Of a stretch of 64,000 nucleotides of DNA, positions 27,233 through 34,578 are shown piece by piece. The DNA comes from Parendozoicomonas sp. Alg238-R29. Lineage in GTDB: Bacteria > Pseudomonadota > Gammaproteobacteria > Pseudomonadales > Endozoicomonadaceae. The notes under the pieces are model-generated. The model was not told the DNA's origin. It searched no databases and worked only from the letters and a program-made list of their open reading frames with translations. The stretch spans positions 16,623 to 80,622 of the forward strand of contig NZ_CAMZOG010000010.1 in NCBI RefSeq assembly GCF_947331445.1, written 5' to 3'. Position numbers and translations under genes: made by a program. Within the stretch, counting starts at the first letter, position 1, and every line of letters begins with the position of its first letter.

Positions 27233-29329
27233 ATGCCCATAACCCCCTACACCCCAGGCAAAATCAACCCTGCCGATGATTACGATGCAGCCTACGACAA
27301 GCTCCAAACATGGCTGGAAAGAGTCACGGTTGTGTACGAGAAATCTCCCGAGTATCAGGCGCTTTCCAGAGCTAACAAAGCCAACGGGGGCGGGTGGTTC
27401 CGGTTCTTTATGGAGATGGTGCTGGGCTACTTCGACGGTAAACTGGCTAATGTGGATGTCGATACCGCCCGGGAGATTATGGAAGAGCTGACTCCTCGCA
27501 AGATGATCTGTTCCGATACTCAAGCGAAAACTATTGTCCCGGAGTTGATTGCCTTCTGGTCTTTCCTGTTGCGGGAGTGTGGGGCCAAAAAGCTGAAGCA
27601 TGCTGCTTCTGTGATTGCTTATCTTGAAGGCATCAAGAAGAACTATTTGCGCATTTACAACCGTGAAGATGAGAAGCCGCTTATTCCTCTGGATATGGTT
27701 GATCAGGAGAATCCTAATTTCATCCCGTGGGTAGATTGGATGATTGACCAGGAGCTGGATGCCTACGATAAGACCGATGCTTATCGGTTGAGTGAGGAAT
27801 GGAAGGACATTCTTTCCCATCCCCATGGTGTCGCTCAGTTGGTTCAGCATATCTGCCTGAATGATTGTGATCTTGAGGATGATGACGAAGCCGTTGAAGT
27901 CGTCGAGTTGATTCTTCTCCATGCCTTTCAAAACCTGTTTATGCAGGTGCGGAATAAAGATGCCGAGGCGCTTGAAGTGCTGGAATCGCTTGAGCATAAC
28001 CTTGTGCAGGCAGATGCCAGCGGCGCGTTGGACCCCCATGGTGCTCGGTTGGTGTTTCAGGCGCTGGTGCACCATCGAGCGTTTTTGACCAAGGATTTTC
28101 TCAACTTTATCAAGCAGTGGCGTATGGAGGCAGTGGAGCGTGATAGCACGGGCCCTGTGCCTGAAATGCCCTCGGACGAACACATCCAGCAGATGATTTT
28201 ACACGCATTGGATGAGGCACCCGATGAGTTTGCCATGGTCGCTTCCATGCAGCAGGCGCTGGGCATGTTACCGTCAGAAGGGTTGTCTTTAGTCTTTCAT
28301 GCCTTGGTTGAAACAGACGACACTCGTATAGGTGATGTGCTGACTCTTTATGTGCTGGATGCGGAAGCAGATATTGCCCTCGCCGCTATTCAGGCCCTTT
28401 CCAGCCGCCCTGCGTGTGTTAGCCCTGTGAGCCTGAATCGGTTGGTGCGCATTCGTAACTGGCTCACCGGCCCGGTGCAGAAGGTCACGGATGAACTGAT
28501 TCGGAATGTGCGCAAGAAAGGTGTTATGCCTGCTGCTCCGGAACAGGGTTATGAGATTCAGGAAGCCTGGATGCCGCCTATAGATGGTGTTGGCAGTCAG
28601 GGTGTGATGATGCTGTTGCGCAAAGGGTACGATTACCGTCTGGCAGGGTGTGTATTCAAGGAAGGAGCCGGTGTGGTGGATGCTTTCGTCAGCCCACCCG
28701 GGATGAAGAAAGAGATGTTGGAGGTTATCAACGAGGCGCGTTCCCAAATGGGGAAAATGGAAAAGATTACCCAGGAGCTTGTCCGCATACTGCTCCCGGC
28801 TTTTCTTGCCGAACACCGGCACAGTAGCCTGCCTGTTGATCAGGAGTTGATTCAGATAATGGAAATTCTGGAGTTGGACAACTGGAACCCTGAGCCCCAG
28901 AACCTTATCAATTTCATACCGGCGGAGTTTTTGGCGGAAGCTGATGAGGAAGAAATTGCCAAGGTTCAAAAGTCCTCCAGCGGTTGGTGCACAACAACTC
29001 TTGGTTCCAGCTGGTTTCTTATGGAGGATACTGTGGGCGAAGTTTTGGAGGGTGTCGATACCAGCCATTGTGTGCAGACTGTGTGTGATGAATTGCTGGA
29101 ACATCAGCGTAGCCGTTGGCAGAACCGCATGGTGCGTATGGCTCTTTGGAGCCATTACGGGAAGAATAAAAAGCTCAAGCGCCACACGCGGGAGTTTTTG
29201 GTTGTGCACCAGCTTCTTGCCAGCTCTTTACCCGCCAGTGATATTAACCTGATGCACAAAATTGCCAGAAGCACTGTCGGGAAGTGGCTGCATGAGAACG
29301 ACGACACGGCAGCCCTTCTGACGTTTTAA
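27233..29329 (+). CDS. Large acidic protein of unknown function
   Basis: I do not recognise this 698-residue protein. It lacks a signal peptide and membrane segments, is acidic (many Asp/Glu stretches such as DCDLEDDDEAVEVVEL) and appears almost wholly helical. The middle third (~240-420) has repeated helix pairs resembling HEAT-like solenoids (LVFQALVHHRAFLTKDFL; SLVFHALVETDDTRIGDVL; DAEADIALAAIQALSS). The codon use matches chromosomal genes, supporting a real, expressed gene. A long opposite-strand reading frame here is a shadow. The ATG follows ACCCCAATGCCC without a clear Shine-Dalgarno, so the start could be later. It is monocistronic, and three 19-bp repeats begin at its stop codon. A scaffold or interaction role is a guess from the helical repeats only. 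Confidence 0.65.
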   Translation: MPITPYTPGKINPADDYDAAYDKLQTWLERVTVVYEKSPEYQALSRANKANGGGWFRFFMEMVLGYFDGKLANVDVDTAREIMEELTPRKMICSDTQAKTIVPELIAFWSFLLRECGAKKLKHAASVIAYLEGIKKNYLRIYNREDEKPLIPLDMVDQENPNFIPWVDWMIDQELDAYDKTDAYRLSEEWKDILSHPHGVAQLVQHICLNDCDLEDDDEAVEVVELILLHAFQNLFMQVRNKDAEALEVLESLEHNLVQADASGALDPHGARLVFQALVHHRAFLTKDFLNFIKQWRMEAVERDSTGPVPEMPSDEHIQQMILHALDEAPDEFAMVASMQQALGMLPSEGLSLVFHALVETDDTRIGDVLTLYVLDAEADIALAAIQALSSRPACVSPVSLNRLVRIRNWLTGPVQKVTDELIRNVRKKGVMPAAPEQGYEIQEAWMPPIDGVGSQGVMMLLRKGYDYRLAGCVFKEGAGVVDAFVSPPGMKKEMLEVINEARSQMGKMEKITQELVRILLPAFLAEHRHSSLPVDQELIQIMEILELDNWNPEPQNLINFIPAEFLAEADEEEIAKVQKSSSGWCTTTLGSSWFLMEDTVGEVLEGVDTSHCVQTVCDELLEHQRSRWQNRMVRMALWSHYGKNKKLKRHTREFLVVHQLLASSLPASDINLMHKIARSTVGKWLHENDDTAALLTF

Positions 29330-29384
29330 ATTTAAATCGAGAGAGTAAATTTAAATCGAGAGAGTAAATTTAAATCGAGAGAGT
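29328..29384 (+). repeat. Three perfect 19-bp tandem repeats
   Basis: The unit AAATTTAAATCGAGAGAGT occurs three times without a mismatch (29328-29346, 29347-29365, 29366-29384). It begins at the stop codon of the 698-aa gene (TTTTAAA). Each unit holds the palindrome ATTTAAAT. A GAGGC-ACTT-GCCTC hairpin follows at about 29399-29412. Function unknown. Confidence 0.9.
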
Positions 29385-29556
29385 AAAAACGGGCAGGGGA
29401 GGCACTTGCCTCTCCATGGCTGTTAACAACGGCTCCGTGTATCTATGGGATGAAGGCTCTTTGGATACGGCAGTATTTTGCATAACGTTCCAAGAGCCCT
29501 CAATCAGCCCTGATTACCGGTTTTACTCAGTTCAGTGCTGCATAAGGCCTGAGACA

Positions 29557-30417
29557 TTACCTGGTTGCATATCTCACCCTGTTACCAGTCAACGCTTGAT
29601 ACCCCAAAACAATCAACAATCCCAGAGTCATAAGAAGTATATAGGCAGCAATGATGTTATCTCTCTGCTGCTGTCTGTCTTCCAGTGCAGATATCCTGTC
29701 TGCAATGCTGCCCTTGATCGAACCAGGCTGGGCGCTTCCTCCGCTGATGACTTTGTTCAAGTATCGCTGGGTCGTCTCCTGCTTATCAAGAACAACTGAC
29801 ACATGGTTGTGGAAGCGCTGAAGCTGCGACTGAATCGCACCAGGCAACTGATCTTCCATATGAGCAAGATCCTGCAGACTCAGATTCAGATTGATTTTCA
29901 AAACCCGACTGTTCGTAATGGCGTATTCCAGCAAATTAGCTCTGATCGAATCCAATGAAATACCAGGCAGAACAACATCTGCCCGCCGAGCAGACCAGCG
30001 TAATTCTTCTGCGGCTTCCGGGGCATAACGACTTGAATTACGCAGAACGGAGTTATGGGATTTAAAGTTTTCCAATGTATCCAGACGAATTTCCCACGCT
30101 TCCAGATAGCTTCCTAGCTGGGCTACCAGAGTTGTCTCCCCCTGTTCATACAGTCTCTTATGCCATACCTGTAGCTGGCTCAACAGCTGGCCTGCAGCAA
30201 GTGTTGCAGAACTCAATTTGTCATAGTTTTTATCAATGTTGAAGCGCGCTCGCAGAGCCAGAGAGTTTATCTCTGATCCTATGCGATCGAGGTCGTCTAC
30301 TGTCATCTGTAGCTCCCTTAAATCTTCGGCATGACTGTCCCCAAAGGACCAGTGCAGCCAAAGCGCTGGGATACTGATCAACACTCCCAAGGAAAGCAGA
30401 ACAGTTTTTATATTCAT
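29557..30417 (-). CDS. Membrane-anchored helical sensor-like protein (DAHL-like domain)
   Basis: A 286-residue protein with a hydrophobic N-terminal segment (TVLLSLGVLISIPALWL, 5-21), a long helical periplasmic domain (~30-250), and a C-terminal membrane segment (AAYILLMTLGLLIVLGY) followed by a short basic tail. The central part has features I associate with the DAHL double all-helical ligand-binding domain: ALRARFNIDKNYDKLSS early on, and FKSHNSVLRNSSRYAP. DAHL domains usually sit in front of kinase or cyclase output domains, but none is attached here. It starts 10 bp after the peroxidase-like gene, hence the same operon. A partner for that periplasmic haem protein, or a redox-stress sensor lacking its output module, are both possible; I infer no specific role. 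Confidence 0.7.
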   Translation of the reverse strand: MNIKTVLLSLGVLISIPALWLHWSFGDSHAEDLRELQMTVDDLDRIGSEINSLALRARFNIDKNYDKLSSATLAAGQLLSQLQVWHKRLYEQGETTLVAQLGSYLEAWEIRLDTLENFKSHNSVLRNSSRYAPEAAEELRWSARRADVVLPGISLDSIRANLLEYAITNSRVLKINLNLSLQDLAHMEDQLPGAIQSQLQRFHNHVSVVLDKQETTQRYLNKVISGGSAQPGSIKGSIADRISALEDRQQQRDNIIAAYILLMTLGLLIVLGYQALTGNRVRYATR

Positions 30418-30427
30418 GGCGGCTCTC

Positions 30428-31468
30428 CTATTTATCTGTGTTATCTGTGTTATCTGTGTTATCTGTGTTATCTGTATTGCCAGAAAGAGTATCTGTGTAT
30501 GTTCCTGCCAAACTCTTCAGGAAGGCGACAATGTCATCACGATCCTGCTGGGGGACTGGACGACCGAGCTGAAACTCAATCATGACATCAACAGCTCTTT
30601 CCAGCGTGGGCACAGAGCCATCATGGAAGTACGGAGGCGTCAGAGAAACCATTCGCAGACTAGGTACCTTGAAAACGTACTTGTCCCACTCATTACCCGT
30701 GACCCGGTAGCGGCCAAGATCATCACTGTGGTTTTGGCGCAGAGTGATGTCTTTCAGAACACCAAACTTCTGGAACATATTTCCGCCCACATTCTGCCCT
30801 TGATGGCAGCTGGAGCAGCCATAGGATTTAAAGAGCTCGTAACCTCTTTTCTGCTGATCTGAAATAGCCTCCTCATTACCTTTAAGGTACAGGTCGAAAG
30901 GAGAGTCCGGAGTCGTCAATGTTTTTTCAAATTCTGCTATCGCGTCAGTCACGGCATCCTTACTGACTCCTCCATACAGCGTGTTGAATACTTCGCTGTA
31001 CTGGCTGTCTGCTGCAAGAGCTTCGGCTGCATCCTCCCAATGTTCGGTCAATGCCATCTCATTATTGATTGCCAAGTGTGCCTGCTCTGCCAGGGTTTTC
31101 GCCCTGCCGTCCCATAATTGGCGAAAGTTAAAAACAGAATTAAAAACGGTTGGAGAGTTCCGGGTTCCTTGAGTATTCATCGCACCCGTAGAAACGGCTT
31201 TGTTATCAGCACCGCCAGCCTGGAGGTCATGACAGGAAGCACAAGATGTCTTTTTGTCTGAGGAAATTTTGGTTTCATGGAAGAGGCGTTGCCCAAGCCG
31301 TGCTTTCTCGAGGTGGATAGAGGCAACCGGTTTTATGGGCTGTAAAGGTTCTTCATCAAGATTAAGGGCGAAAGCAGGTATACTGACACAAGTTGCCAAA
31401 ACACCTACCCACCAACGCCGACAGAGCAGCGTCTTCCCGACGATAGAATAGAGAGGTTTTGTCCGCAC
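30428..31468 (-). CDS. Di-haem cytochrome c peroxidase / MauG-family protein
   Basis: A 346-residue exported protein: basic N-terminus and a hydrophobic signal segment ending near AFA (33-35), then two covalent haem sites, CASCH (76-80) and CSSCH (~220). LGQRLFHETKISSDKKTSC, GTRNSPTVFNSVFNFRQLWDGR and PPYFHDGSVPTLERAVDVM are the usual landmarks of bacterial cytochrome c peroxidases (PF03150 plus cytochrome c domain). These reduce hydrogen peroxide in the periplasm with electrons from small cytochromes. The C-terminus is unusual: after SLAGTY comes a tail of (Asn-Thr-Asp) repeats, encoded by a 9-bp microsatellite. The DAHL-like gene follows in the same operon. MauG-like oxidase activity is an alternative to peroxidase activity. 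Confidence 0.88.
   Translation of the reverse strand: MRTKPLYSIVGKTLLCRRWWVGVLATCVSIPAFALNLDEEPLQPIKPVASIHLEKARLGQRLFHETKISSDKKTSCASCHDLQAGGADNKAVSTGAMNTQGTRNSPTVFNSVFNFRQLWDGRAKTLAEQAHLAINNEMALTEHWEDAAEALAADSQYSEVFNTLYGGVSKDAVTDAIAEFEKTLTTPDSPFDLYLKGNEEAISDQQKRGYELFKSYGCSSCHQGQNVGGNMFQKFGVLKDITLRQNHSDDLGRYRVTGNEWDKYVFKVPSLRMVSLTPPYFHDGSVPTLERAVDVMIEFQLGRPVPQQDRDDIVAFLKSLAGTYTDTLSGNTDNTDNTDNTDNTDK
30432..30476 (-). repeat. 9-bp microsatellite coding for Asn-Thr-Asp repeats
   Basis: Five head-to-tail units of TTATCTGTG (the last with one change) on the plus strand encode the repeating NTDNTD tail of the peroxidase-like protein. Unit length is a multiple of three, so copy-number change would alter tail length without a frameshift. 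Confidence 0.9.
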
Positions 31469-32094
31469 TTTTATATTCTTTTGTTTATTTTATTGGAATT
31501 TACAGGTCAAACGATTTGCAGTCAGATAACCAGAATCCCTTCGTGCATCCCGCATAAGCCGTGCAGCATTTTATAGAAGACAATGGTCAATCTCTAATCA
31601 CTTTCTACTATGACCACTATCATAAACAGTAATATATCCTGCCTAAGGCTGGAGTTATTGGCTCTGCTGTCATGTTTCGCCTTCTTTTTCTTGTTCTCCA
31701 GAAATCTATTTCTCTATTAGTCGAGCCACAATTTTCGGCATTTCGAGCATTGATCCATGACCAACGTCTGGTCATCGATGAACAGGAATATCAGGACGTT
31801 GCTCAGCAATGATGTCTCCCCCTGCAATAGGCATGATCTGATCCTGATGCACGAAATCGCCAGAAGCACTTGCCTCTCCACGGCCCCGTTTTTCACCGGT
31901 GCCTGACACGGCCCACTTCAATACCCCGCCCTCTGGCTTATCGTCGAACCGTTCCGCAATGACATTGTGCTAGTGCCGTGATTGCTCTGGTGGCTGGATT
32001 CAATCAATAAGTGCAATGACTATTTATGTAAACCTCAACCAAGAGTAGCGGCATTGCACCGCTACTCTTGATGATCTACAAGCAAGTTGGGTTA
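31469..32094. other. Decayed intergenic region with chimeric duplication
   Basis: 626 bases without an intact gene. On the minus strand a short readable piece DQIMPIAGGDIIAEQRPD (about 31795-31850), resembling the end of an alpha/beta-hydrolase, suggests an old pseudogene; this is weak. Bases 31843-31880 join two pieces found elsewhere: 26 of 28 bases match 29248-29275 (end of the 698-aa gene) and 15 bases match 29402-29416. Confidence 0.5.
32040..32070 (-). terminator. Terminator-like hairpin after the RING gene
   Basis: Perfect 12-bp stem CAAGAGTAGCGG / CCGCTACTCTTG with a 7-base loop, 25 bp beyond the RING gene stop. No strong U tract follows on the minus strand, so termination is uncertain. 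Confidence 0.45.
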
Positions 32095-33027
32095 TCAAAA
32101 AAACCGCATTGGGGAGTGAGCGAAAGAGTAAGGAGAATAATTGGGTGAGTACATCGGTTGCGACCAACTTGTAGATTGGGGAGAATAATTGAATGCTGAA
32201 ACTCCTTGGCCAAAAAGTGACAGAAGACTCAGAAGGCTCAGAAGAGTGAAGTCGTCGACGGAATCAAACTCAGGATCAACAGTGAAACAGCTGTCATAGC
32301 TGCTTGATGCAGGTGCTTGGTAGGGCGTTGAATATGGCTGGTGGGTTTGGGTTTCTGCAGGAGGCGTGAAATCCAGCTCGAGCTCGTCTGCCCATGAGTC
32401 AACTAACTCATCCCAATTCAGTATGCTGAATTGACTGGTGAAAACCGGCGTCGATGCATAGGAAGGAGACAGCAAGTTCGCGAGAACAAAATCATCGATC
32501 AGATTATCAAGGAATATCACTTGAGAGCCGTCAGCTTCTGAAGAGCCGTCAGCTTCTGAAGAGCCGTCAGCCTCTGAAGAGCCATAAGAGTGGGGATTAT
32601 TACGGTTAACTCCCTGCTCTTGCTCAGTATGTATAACATCGGGACCCCATAAACCGATATTTTCTCGGCTCTGAGTATCCATGTTGCCATTGTGCCACTC
32701 GCTGGTAGTTACATCATTCATGAGATCCCGAGCCGTACGGCGAGTAGAGGACGTGCCCAGTTCATTATTGATGTAGTTAATATCATAGTCACTGATGCTC
32801 GCCCGGCATGTTGGACAATGACTAGTCCCCTTCTCGAGAAGGTCTTTTACACAGTCGGAGTGGTAGGCATGGCCGCAGCTTAGGCGCACATTGCGTTTAT
32901 CATGAGTAAAACAGAGGCCGTCGTTGCCATTCTCATCCGGGCTGAAAAGAGAAGGATCAATATCGTGTTCCAAACAAATGGCACAGCTGTGCATAGGGGC
33001 GTGTGTATGTGGGGTCAGATCTGGCAC
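32095..33027 (-). CDS. RING-H2 finger protein, candidate E3 ubiquitin ligase effector
   Basis: A 310-residue protein with a textbook RING-H2 zinc finger at its N-terminus: Cys15, Cys18, Cys51, His53, His56, Cys59, Cys71, Cys74 (C-x2-C-x32-C-x-H-x2-H-x2-C-x11-C-x2-C), with CAICLEH, LSCGHAYHSDCV and CPTCRA. RING-H2 domains bind E2 enzymes and act as ubiquitin ligases in eukaryotes; in bacteria they occur almost only in proteins delivered into host cells. The rest is low in order: a 3x GSSEAD repeat (~153-170), an acidic/hydrophobic block, LLSLLSLLSL (~263-272), and a Ser/Tyr/Pro-rich tail with YSPNYSPYS. No signal peptide or membrane segment. A strong AAGGAG precedes the ATG. Isolated between a decayed region and ssrA. 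Effector status is inferred; the zinc ligands are seen directly. Confidence 0.85.
   Translation of the reverse strand: MPDLTPHTHAPMHSCAICLEHDIDPSLFSPDENGNDGLCFTHDKRNVRLSCGHAYHSDCVKDLLEKGTSHCPTCRASISDYDINYINNELGTSSTRRTARDLMNDVTTSEWHNGNMDTQSRENIGLWGPDVIHTEQEQGVNRNNPHSYGSSEADGSSEADGSSEADGSQVIFLDNLIDDFVLANLLSPSYASTPVFTSQFSILNWDELVDSWADELELDFTPPAETQTHQPYSTPYQAPASSSYDSCFTVDPEFDSVDDFTLLSLLSLLSLFGQGVSAFNYSPQSTSWSQPMYSPNYSPYSFAHSPMRFF
32524..32577 (-). repeat. 18-bp tandem repeat inside the RING gene
   Basis: Three 18-bp units (two identical, one with a single change) encode GSSEAD three times. It is in frame, so copy-number change alters only linker length. Confidence 0.88.
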
Positions 33028-33299
33028 GGTTTATCTCCTTTGGGTGTTTGTCTATGCCATGTAAGACCTTGCCGCCCCCGGATTGTTCACTTCTTGCCAG
33101 ACAGCCTTGTCAGTATTCATAACAGTCAGTCACTGCTGTGTGGTTGTTGCCCTGAAAGGCTGTAACACTACGGGTTTGTTGTTTGGCTTGAGGGTGGGAT
33201 GTACCGAAAACGTGCTACCAGCAGAGCATCTGGGGATGATTGGAGCTGAAATTGGGGTGGTGGAATTGGTGTAATGTTTTGATTTTTCGGGCTTTTAAG
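33028..33299. other. Region between RING gene and ssrA
   Basis: Apart from the ribosome binding site of the RING gene (AAGGAG, just above 33027) I see no gene or named element here. Confidence 0.4.
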
Positions 33300-33330
33300 A
33301 GCCTGAAGCCATTGGATATGGCCTCAGGCT
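33300..33330 (-). terminator. Hairpin downstream of ssrA
   Basis: Stem GCCTGA-a-GCCAT / ATGGC-c-TCAGGC (33301-33312 with 33318-33329), 12 bases beyond the tmRNA 3' end on the minus strand, followed by CTTAAAAG. A plausible but weak terminator. Confidence 0.5.
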
Positions 33331-33341
33331 ATCTCATGAAG

Positions 33342-33709
33342 TGGTGGAGGCGGGGGGATTTGAACCCCCGTCCGCCGGCACTCTGCCCTTGGCTCTACAT
33401 GCTTAGATCCGCCTTTGGTTTAGCTCTGTGCGATCCGGCTGGCGAGATTCACAAAGCGATCCTGGTAAGGTTTTGACTGCTCTTCGTCAGGCCCGAAGAA
33501 GGCAGCGATTCTGTTTAAAGTTGCGATCAGTACCAACCAACAGAAAAGTCAGAGTGATCGGGAGCAGACCGGTTTTAAGCGGCCAGAGCTCCTTGGTAGT
33601 TGTCGTCGTTGGCAACTAAAAGGTTTGTAGCAATTTGTTTTACGAGTACTGCTACGCACTCGACATGCACCTCGGGTTTCGTCACCGTCGTCGAATCCTA
33701 ATCGCCCCC
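33342..33709 (-). ncRNA. ssrA: Transfer-messenger RNA (tmRNA)
   Basis: A 368-nt RNA that rescues stalled ribosomes with SmpB and tags the nascent peptide. Read on the minus strand it begins GGGGGCGATTAGGATTCGAC and ends in a tRNA-like half with GGTTCAAATCC and a 3' CCA encoded in the DNA at 33342-33344. The acceptor ends GGGGGCG and CGCCTCC pair as expected. The tag frame is at 33575-33613: the resume codon GCC, then AACGAC..., encoding ANDDNYQGALAA and a TAA stop. The ALAA end is the ClpXP/FtsH degron. Short protein-like frames across this region are spurious. smpB lies just upstream on the same strand, an arrangement known from many proteobacteria. Confidence 0.96.
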
Positions 33710-33739
33710 GGTAGTTTCGAAACCTGAAACTTGTCGCGT

Positions 33740-33770
33740 ATTCTAAATGACGATCATAGGGTAGGGTCAA
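33740..33770 (-). promoter_or_regulatory. Possible ssrA promoter
   Basis: On the minus strand TTGACC (33770-33765) and TAGAAT (33745-33740) are 19 bases apart, 31 bases upstream of the mature 5' end. A short leader removed by RNase P would be expected. The spacing is slightly long, so this is tentative. Confidence 0.45.
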
Positions 33771-33824
33771 TAGAAATTTTTGCTATAGATGCTTAGCCTG
33801 CATGAGATGGAAGTGTTGGAGTAC

Positions 33825-33852
33825 AAAAAGGGAGCTGATCTGCTCCCTTTTT
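33825..33852 (-). terminator. Terminator of smpB
   Basis: AAAAAGGGAGC / GCTCCCTTTTT stem-loop, 27 bp past the smpB stop codon. Symmetric A and T runs make it capable of working on both strands. Confidence 0.88.
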
Positions 33853-33878
33853 GTTGCTTATTGCATTTGGGGCGGTTG

Positions 33879-34352
33879 TTATCCGCGACCGAGTACCCGT
33901 TGTTTTTCTATGTTCCATTCGCGCTCTTTGGTTGTTGCACGCTTATCGTACTCTTTCTTACCGCGGGCAAGGCTCACCTGAGCCTTTACCAAGTGTTGTT
34001 TCCAGTACAGCTTGGTGCATACACAGGTTCTACCCGCCTGTTGGGTTTCCGCAAACAGTTTGGCCAACTCTCGCTTATGCAGAAGAAGCTTTCTGTCGCG
34101 ACGAGGGTCCGCGATAACGTGGGTCGAGGCAGTTGGAAGTGGGGTGATCTGAGCGCCAATCAGCCAGGCTTCACCATCTTTAAGCAGCACATAGCTGTCT
34201 ACCAGCTGGATTTTACCCTGCCGGAGGCTTTTTACTTCCCAACCACTCAGTGCTAACCCAGCCTCAAAAGTTTCTTCAAGGTGATAGTCGTGGCGAGCCT
34301 TCTTGTTAACAACGATGCTGGAATCACCAGCTTTTTTGGATTTCTTTGCCAT
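33879..34352 (-). CDS. smpB: SsrA-binding protein SmpB
   Basis: Binds the tRNA-like part of tmRNA, brings it to stalled ribosomes and mimics the missing codon-anticodon stem. The 157 residues are of normal family length: [67 protein letters not shown], then the basic C-terminal tail [19 protein letters not shown], which forms the helix that enters the mRNA channel. It is encoded directly upstream of ssrA on the same strand, separated by its own terminator. Confidence 0.97.
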   Translation of the reverse strand: MAKKSKKAGDSSIVVNKKARHDYHLEETFEAGLALSGWEVKSLRQGKIQLVDSYVLLKDGEAWLIGAQITPLPTASTHVIADPRRDRKLLLHKRELAKLFAETQQAGRTCVCTKLYWKQHLVKAQVSLARGKKEYDKRATTKEREWNIEKQRVLGRG

Positions 34353-34578
34353 AATGCCCGAATTATACGTGCCTGTAGCCCAAATGCTATGGTAGAACTT
34401 TCCTTAAGGTTTCTGTTTACCTTATTTAAAAACAGAGCCTTACGGCAGATTGCAAAGTGTTAGTGGTTGTACCTTATAAGTAAATAGATAGAATGGCAGT
34501 TTAGCGTGAGCTCTGTATGTTTTTGCGTGTATTTTTATAAAATTTTCCTGAACTAATAATATTTTTCCGAGGATTTTC

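Noticed and set aside
27188..28183. 331-codon minus-strand frame
   Set aside because: Antisense to the 698-aa gene; low-complexity, His/Gln-rich translation typical of a shadow frame and no ribosome binding site.
29416..29799. 127-codon plus-strand frame
   Set aside because: Antisense to the end of the DAHL-like gene; translation lacks any pattern.
30416..30862. Plus-strand frame starting with CVICVICVIC repeats
   Set aside because: It is the antisense reading of the 9-bp microsatellite and of the peroxidase-like gene.
33240..33770. Several short open frames on both strands
   Set aside because: They overlap the ssrA tmRNA and have no coding features; the RNA gene explains the region.
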